Source: DASPKM01 sp035628135
GTDB taxonomy: Bacteria; Bacteroidota; Bacteroidia; Chitinophagales; Chitinophagaceae
Length of the DNA: 64,000 bases
Assembly: GCA_035628135.1 (NCBI GenBank)
Contig: DASPKM010000011.1
Location: 62,001 to 126,000 of the forward strand
Direction: 5' to 3'
Position numbers and translations under genes: made by a program
Shown here: positions 17,560 through 23,627 of the stretch, in pieces
Numbering within the stretch: position 1 is the stretch's first letter
How the letters are laid out: every line of letters begins with the position of its first letter
Notes under the pieces: model-generated
What the model saw: the letters and a program-made list of their open reading frames with translations, nothing else
Databases searched by the model: none
Told to the model about the DNA's origin: nothing

Positions 17560-19294
17560 CCTCACTAACAGAATGAACACTATCTTCCACCGGTTCCAGC
17601 TCAGCTAGTTGAAACTTTAAAAAATAATCGAAATCGAATTCCGGTGGCCAGAAATACCCGTTAATAAATATCGCTGGAGTAATGGACATAATATTCTTAT
17701 TATGCCACTGAACGTTTTTAATGTACTCGACTGCAGCGCGGGCAGATGCCGAAAACGAGTGTCGCTTTACCCATACATTGTAAATACCGGTATTGTATTC
17801 CAGGTCATGCTCATCAATACCCTCCCCCCTCTGGGCCGCAAACTCAGTTTTTAATTGATACCAATTATCCAATGCAGCCAATGCCTCGGTATTCTTTCCG
17901 GCAAGTGTTAAAGACAAAATATCCTGTAGAACAGGAACAAGATAATCTCCGCCTATAATCCTGAACGTCACTTTACATCCCGGGTCATGTAATGATCTAA
18001 GTTTTTTATATCGTTCGCTGCACATAGGACAATGCGGGTCTAGTATAACCATCACTTCTGTTTCACCTTCACCCATGTACATATCCCCGCTCAGGTATGC
18101 TTCAGATATTTTAATATTATTATAAAGCCGGGCCTTTAGGATATTAATGTCGCGAAGAAATAGCAACGCAATTTCGGAATAGTGCTTTCGATCAGTATCC
18201 GACCGCTTTATGCCCTTCAAATACTTTTGGAAATAAATTGCGGTAACAAATACGATGGCCCCCAACAAAATGAATTCAAAAGAAGGTGCAAATACCCAAT
18301 TGCCATTAATGGCATAAGACAACAATTCCAGCCACAACAGTGATTGAACCAACAGGCACAGCATACACCAACGCTTAATTACAAAGCTTTGATAAATGAC
18401 CGAAAACAAGGTATATGGCAGACTGACAAGGGTTAGCAACAATAAAAATGACAGTGTTGGAACCAAGGAGCCGGCCAACAATCCCGCAACCAACATAAAC
18501 AATGATGCGCCAAAGTATACGCAACCCACATCGGTCATGCTAACCGAACCGATAGGTTTTGCCGCTTTGGAAGACAATACCTTTGCACAACTGAATTGCG
18601 GACCTCTTTTACAAAATTTTTCCAGGAGCTTTGAACCGTAGGAATTGTGATGTTCCAGCCTGAAAAGCTGCATGCACACCAACAGCCCGCTGACCTTGGT
18701 AGCAAACAGCAGACCGGCCGGCAGGGAATTCAATTGCACTATCTTATAGCCTATGAAACCAATGGAGACCGCTGCCACTACTACTGACAGCGCAAGGAGG
18801 AATTTATTCAGCATCCAATCCTGGCGGCGCAATTCAAAATTATTTTCCTTCGCCTGACTCCATTCTATTGCCATCATGGCATTTGTCCAGGAGCTCAGAA
18901 AGCTATCCCAGTCCTTTACCCCAATGCCGTGGTAAATGTCAAAATACTGCACGCCCGCCTCGGATACATCCAAAACTATCACAAAGTTAAAACCCACAGT
19001 GCCGCTGGTATTTCTGGAAATTGCCAGGAAAGGGGTCTGCACATTGAACAATTCATCGCTTTCCACTTCGTTTGCGTGCGTTATCACACCATATTCAGCT
19101 AGCGTATGGGTAATAATTTCGATCTTATCAAATGGGTTTTTACCTATGCCCTCCCAATCCACAAAAACGTCGAAATCGTCAGGGTTGCCTACTTTCTTAT
19201 TAAATCTCAAATCATAATACAACTGCACAGTTTTCCTTAAGAATGGCAAATTGAACCTGACCCTGGCAAATGTCAAGATGCTTCCGCATAGCAT
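17552..19294 (-). CDS. VKOR-thioredoxin fusion with degenerate C39-like domain (disulfide-forming membrane protein)
   Basis: With the start at 19294 (MLCGSILTFARVRFN) the protein has 580 residues. Residues ~10-150 resemble a C39-peptidase-like domain, but the catalytic His position reads Asn (GFNFVIVLD) and no catalytic Cys motif is seen, so it is probably a binding domain. Residues ~165-360 are a multi-helix vitamin K epoxide reductase domain with FSCAKVLSS (C236) and the quinone-linked CMLC (C310, C313). The C-terminal ~180 residues form a thioredoxin/DsbA-like domain with DPHCPMC (C422, C425) and the cis-proline TPAIFING. Such fusions make disulfides in exported proteins using quinones. 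Frame extension upstream to 19666 runs through two peptide genes and should not be used. Its place among two-cysteine peptides suggests they are its substrates. Confidence 0.85.
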   Translation of the reverse strand: MLCGSILTFARVRFNLPFLRKTVQLYYDLRFNKKVGNPDDFDVFVDWEGIGKNPFDKIEIITHTLAEYGVITHANEVESDELFNVQTPFLAISRNTSGTVGFNFVIVLDVSEAGVQYFDIYHGIGVKDWDSFLSSWTNAMMAIEWSQAKENNFELRRQDWMLNKFLLALSVVVAAVSIGFIGYKIVQLNSLPAGLLFATKVSGLLVCMQLFRLEHHNSYGSKLLEKFCKRGPQFSCAKVLSSKAAKPIGSVSMTDVGCVYFGASLFMLVAGLLAGSLVPTLSFLLLLTLVSLPYTLFSVIYQSFVIKRWCMLCLLVQSLLWLELLSYAINGNWVFAPSFEFILLGAIVFVTAIYFQKYLKGIKRSDTDRKHYSEIALLFLRDINILKARLYNNIKISEAYLSGDMYMGEGETEVMVILDPHCPMCSERYKKLRSLHDPGCKVTFRIIGGDYLVPVLQDILSLTLAGKNTEALAALDNWYQLKTEFAAQRGEGIDEHDLEYNTGIYNVWVKRHSFSASARAAVEYIKNVQWHNKNIMSITPAIFINGYFWPPEFDFDYFLKFQLAELEPVEDSVHSVSEVD

Positions 19295-19421
19295 AGTGAT
19301 CTCACCGACCCCATCAACCTTTGTGTGTGGCCTTAGCGGTTGTAGTGTGATAGAATTTTCCTGCACGACGTAAATAAAATTCCGCCACCACCAGGCGGCA
19401 GATTTGCATATTGTGAGTTCG

Positions 19422-19584
19422 CTAATACGTAATTCCACGCACGCCGGGAACTTCAAGACAGGTCTTATATCCGGCATAATACCGCATACGATTGGTTGTC
19501 CCTTTAACGTGCGACAATTCAGTTTTACTAAAACTCTGATTGAGGCGGTAATCTTCTTTTGTCGATGGGGCTTAACTTTTTCAT
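19422..19584 (-). pseudogene. decayed precursor peptide (frameshifted, second Cys lost)
   Basis: The ATG at 19584 starts MKKLSPIDKRRLPPQSEF and then stops. Aligning the DNA with peptide F (19940-20104) shows homology along the whole length, with a 2-base deletion after the Leu-Pro codons. Restoring the frame gives LNQSFSKTELSHVKG, TTNRMRYYAGYKT, then CLEVPGV with Arg where the second cysteine should be, ending GITY and stop at 19422. So both the frame and the cysteine pair are gone. The copy lies inside the apparent N-terminal extension of the VKOR frame and confirms that the extension is not coding. Confidence 0.8.
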
Positions 19585-19623
19585 ACTGCTTGTCTTGATT
19601 TAATATTTTTTCCCTTTGACTTT

Positions 19624-19791
19624 TTAGAAAGTCCTGGGGTCGCATATACCGTATCCATCTACACAACTTCCATTTGCATAGCGGAATTTTACATGTCCCG
19701 CACCTTTCACCTGTACCAGGTCAACAACTTTTAATACATTTTGAGCGAGGTTTGCCAATTTCTCTTTCTTAACTGTTTTTAATTTTTTCAT
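19624..19791 (-). CDS. two-cysteine precursor peptide G (VDGxG class)
   Basis: A 55-residue peptide (MKKLKTVKKEKLANLAQNVL) whose leader ends VDLVQVKG and whose core is AGHVKFRYANGS, then CVDGYGIC (C-x6-C) and DPRTF. It aligns without gaps to peptide H (20141-20308), including the C-terminal CDPR-[TP]-F. It is the first gene of the G-pseudogene-VKOR unit, so it may be made together with the oxidase. Its 3' end lies inside the spurious upstream extension of the VKOR frame. Confidence 0.82.
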   Translation of the reverse strand: MKKLKTVKKEKLANLAQNVLKVVDLVQVKGAGHVKFRYANGSCVDGYGICDPRTF

Positions 19792-19851
19792 TTTGTCAAT
19801 TGTTTAGAGTGAATGCTATACAATTAAGAATAGCGTCGGCCGCTATCTCCC

Positions 19852-19865
19852 TTGAATCAAATCAA
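19852..19865 (-). promoter_or_regulatory. FNR-type box of the G-VKOR unit (one mismatch)
   Basis: TTGAA-TCAA-ATCAA, one base off the palindrome, lies 60 bases upstream of peptide G, the same distance as the perfect box before peptide H. No good TAnnTTTG match lies 33 bp from its centre, so this promoter may be weaker or differently controlled. Confidence 0.55.
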
Positions 19866-19890
19866 TTCCTGAATTGGCTGATAGCAATAC

Positions 19891-19919
19891 AAAAAAATTC
19901 CGCTACACATGGCAGCGGA
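19891..19919 (-). terminator. intrinsic terminator after peptide F
   Basis: On the minus strand: TCCGCT, 9-base loop, AGCGGA (arms 19914-19919 and 19899-19904), followed at once by ATTTTTTT. It is a textbook intrinsic terminator 20 bases after the stop of peptide F, closing the H-F unit before the G-VKOR unit begins. Confidence 0.85.
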
Positions 19920-19939
19920 GTTGGACGGTATGATATTCA

Positions 19940-20104
19940 TTAATACGACATTTCGCATGCGCCCGCACCTTCAACACAGCACTTATATCCGGCATGCCAC
20001 CGCACACGATCAGTTGTTCCTTTCATTTGAGTCAATTCAGTCTTATTAAAGTTCTGATTGAGCCGCGGCAGCTTCCTTTTGTCGATTGGTCTTGACTTTT
20101 TCAT
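19940..20104 (-). CDS. two-cysteine precursor peptide F
   Basis: A 54-residue peptide (MKKSRPIDKRKLPRLNQNFN) with leader end ELTQMKG and core TTDRVRWHAGYK, then CCVEGAGAC and EMSY. It has three cysteines: an adjacent pair plus the conserved distal one (C-x6-C if the second of the pair is used). It is the intact homologue of the decayed copy at 19422-19584. It follows peptide H by 36 bases and is followed by a strong terminator, so H and F form one unit. Confidence 0.8.
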   Translation of the reverse strand: MKKSRPIDKRKLPRLNQNFNKTELTQMKGTTDRVRWHAGYKCCVEGAGACEMSY

Positions 20105-20140
20105 ACTTTCTGATTTAGTGAGTGTTATTTTGGTCGGTCT

Positions 20141-20308
20141 TTAGAAAGGCCTGGGATCGCATGTACCGAAGCCATCTACACAGCCTATGTACGCATACCT
20201 GTATTTTAAGTATTCTGCACCTTTTACCTGTGCCAGGTCAACAGTTTTGAGTACACTTTGGGCGAGGTTCGGTAATTTCTCTTTCCTGATGGATTTAGAC
20301 TTTTTCAT
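20141..20308 (-). CDS. two-cysteine precursor peptide H (VDGxG class)
   Basis: A 55-residue peptide (MKKSKSIRKEKLPNLAQSVL), leader end VDLAQVKG, core AEYLKYRYAYIG, then CVDGFGTC (C-x6-C) and DPRPF. It is a near twin of peptide G. It is the first gene of the H-F unit, behind the best promoter in the cluster: a perfect FNR-type palindrome and a perfect TATTTTTG -7 box. It is transcribed divergently from peptide I. Confidence 0.82.
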   Translation of the reverse strand: MKKSKSIRKEKLPNLAQSVLKTVDLAQVKGAEYLKYRYAYIGCVDGFGTCDPRPF

Positions 20309-20338
20309 TTTTTTCAATTTTTAAGTAAATGCTGTGAT

Positions 20339-20382
20339 CAAAAATAGAACCTCGGGTCCTAACCTTGCTTGATTCAAATCAA
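20339..20382 (-). promoter_or_regulatory. FNR-type box and -7 box of the H-F unit
   Basis: A perfect palindrome TTGAT-TCAA-ATCAA (20369-20382) and, on the minus strand, a perfect -7 match TATTTTTG (20339-20346), centre-to-centre 33 bp. It is back to back with the box of peptide I, 42 bases away. Confidence 0.8.
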
Positions 20383-20424
20383 TGTCCCTTATTGTCCGTA
20401 TTAATCCTTTTGAGGCCGTAATCC

Positions 20425-20468
20425 TTGATATAAATCAAGGCAGCGGTGTTGAAAGGCTGGTACCTTTC
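20425..20468 (+). promoter_or_regulatory. FNR-type box and -7 box of peptide I
   Basis: A perfect palindrome TTGAT-ATAA-ATCAA (20425-20438) and TACCTTTC (20461-20468; 5 of the 6 fixed positions of TAnnTTTG), centre-to-centre 33 bp. This repeats, on the opposite strand, the geometry seen at the H-F, E-D and C-B-A units. Confidence 0.78.
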
Positions 20469-20499
20469 CTATTCCAATAGTTCACCAAATATTAGCAAT

Positions 20500-20667
20500 A
20501 TGAAAAAGGAAAAACTAAAGAAGATCAAACTGTCGGGTTTACAACAGCAAGTCGACAAATCCAGGCTTGTAAAGACCACTGGCGCGGGGAAATGGGGTTC
20601 TGTAAATCCCAGAACCGGTGAATGCGGGGGTATAGAAATGGCTGATTGCGGCGGATGGACCTATTAG
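20500..20667 (+). CDS. two-cysteine precursor peptide I (WG class)
   Basis: A 55-residue peptide from the ATG at 20500 (MKKEKLKKIKLSGLQQQVDK); the frame is open 18 codons further up, but that part precedes the shared leader start and contains the predicted -7 box. The leader ends LVKTTG; the core is AGKWGSVNPRTGE, then CGGIEMADC (C-x7-C) and GGWTY. It is the only peptide gene on the plus strand. It forms its own unit between a perfect FNR-type box and a strong terminator. Confidence 0.82.
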   Translation: MKKEKLKKIKLSGLQQQVDKSRLVKTTGAGKWGSVNPRTGECGGIEMADCGGWTY

Positions 20668-20675
20668 CGACATTT

Positions 20676-20699
20676 TAAGAGCCGGTAACCCGGCTCTTA
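20676..20699. terminator. intrinsic terminator after peptide I
   Basis: A 10-bp perfect stem TAAGAGCCGG/CCGGCTCTTA with a TAAC tetraloop, 8 bases after the stop of peptide I. The T-tract is short (CTTATCTCGTT). It may also serve the convergent hydrolase operon. Confidence 0.75.
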
Positions 20700-20781
20700 T
20701 CTCGTTAATTGCCCGACAATTCACCGACCTCATCAATTCTCTCATTTTAAGCACGCTAGCCTGACATGGTTTCTGTCGTAC

Positions 20782-22224
20782 TCACTTCACTTCCACCTTC
20801 AACCATGCAGCAATATCCTCCAAAACTTTTACCGAGATCGTCTCCTCCAGCATTCCATATTCATGTACGGTGCAGGTCTTGCAATGCTGGAACAAATGGT
20901 TCAGCCCTTCATACTCCTTCACTTTGTACGTGGGAGCCTTGCTTTTCTTTAGAACGGCTTCGATAGCCGCTAAATTTGGCCCGGATAATACCTGGATGTC
21001 TTTTGACCCATTCAACGCTAAAACCTTGCAGCTGACCTTTTCAAGGTATTGGGCTGGTTGAAAATTCAGGAAGTACCGGAACCAGGGTGCTTGAAAGGTT
21101 TCGGAGAAGTTGCTGATGAACTCATCCTTCTTTTTATCACCGATAATACCAGTGGTTGCGATAACGATGTTGGCGGGTGTGGCTTTTATCCAGCGCTCCA
21201 CTTCCTCACCTATTTTATTCTTTAATATTTCTTTGTCGGCATTGGTCTTTCCATGTTCTATGATGGATGTATACAGGTCTGTATAAGCCGCTACAAATTC
21301 TTTCGGCAAGCCCGCTGTTTCAGATATCGCACGGTTTTGCTCTATTAATACTTCCGCGCCGCTCTTGCCCGGGGCTGCCAGCAGCACGATGGCCGCGATG
21401 TCTTTTCTTTGCGAGGCCAGTAACTGGGCTATCATTCCGCCTTCGCTATGCCCGATGAGCACCAATCGTTTTTTATCTACTTCCTTGCGTGCTTTCAGGT
21501 ACTCTATGCTGGTGTTTATATCCTGGGAAAAATCGAGGGTGGTCGCTGTTTGTGTCTCGCCCGTTGTTTGCCCCATGCCCCTGTCGTCTACACGCAGCAC
21601 CACCATGCCATTACGTGTTAAGTAATCTGCAATAACGGCAAAGGGCTTGTGTCCTGCTATTGCTTCGTCCCTGTTTTGTTGCCCGCTGCCCGTAATCAGT
21701 ATAACGGTGGGGAAAGGCCCGCTTCCATGTGGCATCGTAATGGTAGCGCCATACTGAATGGTTTTGTCCTTGTTTGTATACAATACATCCTCCGTCCTAT
21801 AGTCGAAAGGAGGTACGGGCGTTTGGCGGCGTTGCGTGGTGGTGACCTTCTCCACCCTTTTGAGATGCAGCCTGGTACCGATGCCTTGCTTCCATTCTCC
21901 ATGAATGGTGGTGTCGTTTACCTGACGGCCCGTGTAAGTGCCACTGAATTGCTTTACATGGATGATAATGCTGTCTTTATTAACGCTTACATCTCTGCTG
22001 GTAATGCCTGTGATTCCCTGGTCCGGGACCTCCATGGTCGCTATATATTTCTGAGCTTCATCCTGCCTGATGGTAAATACTACCCGCATGTCTATCCCGG
22101 CCGTTACTTTTCCTTCCCAGATGCCAATGAATGGGGTTTGCGCCATAGCAGTAAACGCGACTACCGCAAATACAATGACCAACATGATCTTTTTCATAAG
22201 CCACATAGTTTTAAAGTGAAACAT
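20782..22224 (-). CDS. secreted alpha/beta-fold hydrolase
   Basis: A 480-residue exported hydrolase. A signal peptide is visible (MKKIMLVIVFAVVAFTAMAQ, beginning at codon 10). Residues ~30-135 form a small beta-rich domain (FIGIWEGKVTAGIDMRVVFTI). The C-terminal ~330 residues are an alpha/beta hydrolase with ILITGSGQQNRDE as oxyanion region, the nucleophile elbow LIGHSEGG, an acid after ALNGSKDIQV, and a His in EYEGLNHLFQHC. The ATG at 22224 overlaps the stop of the SdpI-like gene (TAATG), suggesting coupling; codon 10 (22197) is an alternative start. The substrate is unknown. It is third in the sdpR-sdpI operon. Confidence 0.85.
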   Translation of the reverse strand: MFHFKTMWLMKKIMLVIVFAVVAFTAMAQTPFIGIWEGKVTAGIDMRVVFTIRQDEAQKYIATMEVPDQGITGITSRDVSVNKDSIIIHVKQFSGTYTGRQVNDTTIHGEWKQGIGTRLHLKRVEKVTTTQRRQTPVPPFDYRTEDVLYTNKDKTIQYGATITMPHGSGPFPTVILITGSGQQNRDEAIAGHKPFAVIADYLTRNGMVVLRVDDRGMGQTTGETQTATTLDFSQDINTSIEYLKARKEVDKKRLVLIGHSEGGMIAQLLASQRKDIAAIVLLAAPGKSGAEVLIEQNRAISETAGLPKEFVAAYTDLYTSIIEHGKTNADKEILKNKIGEEVERWIKATPANIVIATTGIIGDKKKDEFISNFSETFQAPWFRYFLNFQPAQYLEKVSCKVLALNGSKDIQVLSGPNLAAIEAVLKKSKAPTYKVKEYEGLNHLFQHCKTCTVHEYGMLEETISVKVLEDIAAWLKVEVK

Positions 22225-22880
22225 TAATTTCCCGCTCTATATAACCGGTACGAATAAATACCGGGTATCACTATCATTATGGTAATGATGCTCAGGAATA
22301 CGATGTGCATGACATCCGGCGACAAAAGCCACCCAAGCACCGCAATCAGGATACCTCCTGCAAACCATAACTTGCCGGCAAGCTGGTGCGTGCGCCGCCA
22401 GTTGTTTTCATTGCTCAGCGTCCACGGCAGCCTGAAGCCGGCAAAAAAATTGGGCTTGATGCTGCTCATATAGTTTCCAAGCAGCGCAAACAGCACGCCT
22501 CCGGATATGAAGAGCATCTTCTCAGATATTTCCCATCCATGCACGGCGGAAAGAACATACGCATAGTTGAGAAATGTGGTGAAAATGGCGGCCAGCACTC
22601 CGATCCTGTCAAAACCTGAGACCGGCGTATGCGCTTTTACTTTCGGGTCGATCTTTCTTAAATTCCGCATTAAGAGGAATACGCCCACCGCAACCGCGGA
22701 GAGAACAATGGTTGTAATTAAAAGCGTCTGCCTGTCGTGTTCTTCGGTGACCGGCTCATCGATATTGAACCGCATCCTGATCGTTTCAGGAACGGTGTTC
22801 CAGGCCAGCAACAGGTATGCAACGGGCGATACCGCCAGCAGCACTACAATTGTATTGATAATGGTTCGTGTGCGTCTCAT
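22224..22880 (-). CDS. SdpI/DUF1648 family membrane protein
   Basis: A 218-residue membrane protein with about six hydrophobic helices. The DUF1648-like N-terminus (PVAYLLLAWNTVPETIRMRFNIDEP) and SdpI-type C-terminal part (YMSSIKPNFFAGFRLPWTLSNENNWRRTHQLAGKLWF) are clear. In Bacillus, SdpI gives immunity to the SdpC toxin and titrates the repressor SdpR; in Bacteroidota the pair is common without a known toxin. It lies 4 bases after the SdpR-like gene and overlaps the hydrolase start. Confidence 0.88.
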   Translation of the reverse strand: MRRTRTIINTIVVLLAVSPVAYLLLAWNTVPETIRMRFNIDEPVTEEHDRQTLLITTIVLSAVAVGVFLLMRNLRKIDPKVKAHTPVSGFDRIGVLAAIFTTFLNYAYVLSAVHGWEISEKMLFISGGVLFALLGNYMSSIKPNFFAGFRLPWTLSNENNWRRTHQLAGKLWFAGGILIAVLGWLLSPDVMHIVFLSIITIMIVIPGIYSYRLYRAGN

Positions 22881-22884
22881 ATAG

Positions 22885-23148
22885 TTATTTTTTCTTGCTC
22901 TTTAATTGAAGCACCCATTTCACCAGGTCATCGATCACTGTGGCATTGAGCGAATAATAGATAAACTGACCTTCTTTTACCGCTTCCACCAGCCCCGCCT
23001 GCTTAAGCAGGTCCAGGTGGTGCGAAATGCTGGGCTTGGTGATCTTGAAATGATCGGCTATATCGCCTGCCGTCATATCTCCTTTTCGCAGCAGGTCTAT
23101 AATCTCCCGCCGGGTCGGATCATTCAATGCCTTGAATATCGTATTCAT
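22885..23148 (-). CDS. ArsR-family autorepressor, SdpR type
   Basis: An 87-residue winged-helix repressor (NTIFKALNDPTRREIIDLLRK; recognition helix region ITKPSISHHLDLLKQAGLV; wing EAVKEGQFIYYSLN). No metal-binding CxC motif is present, fitting the SdpR subgroup. It heads the operon with the SdpI-like protein and the hydrolase. Two palindromes just upstream are probable autoregulatory operators. Confidence 0.92.
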   Translation of the reverse strand: MNTIFKALNDPTRREIIDLLRKGDMTAGDIADHFKITKPSISHHLDLLKQAGLVEAVKEGQFIYYSLNATVIDDLVKWVLQLKSKKK

Positions 23149-23156
23149 ACTTAGAA

Positions 23157-23200
23157 TTAGATGATTGTCTAATTATATATTTAGACAAATATCTAAATAT
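23157..23200 (-). promoter_or_regulatory. two palindromic operators for the SdpR-like repressor
   Basis: Two palindromes share the half-site TTAGA/TCTAA and a 6-base spacer. TTAGA-TGATTG-TCTAA is at 23157-23172. ATATTTAGA-CAAATA-TCTAAATAT is at 23177-23200, with perfect 9-base arms. They begin 9 bases upstream of the repressor start codon and would cover its promoter. Tandem placement suggests cooperative binding. Confidence 0.75.
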
Positions 23201-23627
23201 TATTTGAAATAACAAAATATTCATAAAGAATTTTTTCAAAGGATAAAATATAACCCGGGAGAACCGGGCAGCCACCGGATGTACAACTAAGGCCAGGACG
23301 AGACAAGGCATTACTGCCCCAATAAGCCCTCCTGTCTTTAACTGAATCTAAAACAATGGACCAACGAAGGATCAACGAGGGATGAACCTAAGATAAACGC
23401 AGGATTATTATAGCTATTCCGAACCGGAATACAGCAAATGATTGCTCAAATATGCAGCACCCCACCGGCGACCATGCTACAATGCCCATAAAAAATTGCC
23501 GCATTGATCACGGCACAGCCTGTACAGGTAGAAATACCTGTATTTAAAAACAGGCATATCTACGCATAATTACGCCTCCCCCATATCATTACTTTGATGT
23601 CGTAAAAAATCTCCATTAAACCTAGTC
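23201..23627. other. intergenic region before the Tc toxin operon, with a small hairpin
   Basis: There are 427 bases with no supported gene. At 23524-23541 lies a 7-bp perfect hairpin ACAGGTA-GAAA-TACCTGT with a GNRA-type tetraloop, about 87 bases before the TcB start. It could be a leader-RNA structure or the end of something small. A motif TACTTTG (23590-23596) is a weak -7 candidate. A short repeat, AACGA-AGG-ATCAACGA-GGG-ATGAAC, lies near 23360-23385. Confidence 0.4.

Noticed and set aside
19295..19666. N-terminal extension of the VKOR-thioredoxin frame to an ATG at 19666
   Set aside because: It overlaps the end of peptide gene G and reads through a decayed peptide gene in another frame; the extension has no domain character.
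16237..20667. Calling the peptides class I lanthipeptides or graspetides
   Set aside because: No dehydratase, cyclase or ATP-grasp gene is next to them, Ser/Thr are sparse and not conserved in the cores, and the invariant feature is a cysteine pair beside a disulfide-forming enzyme.
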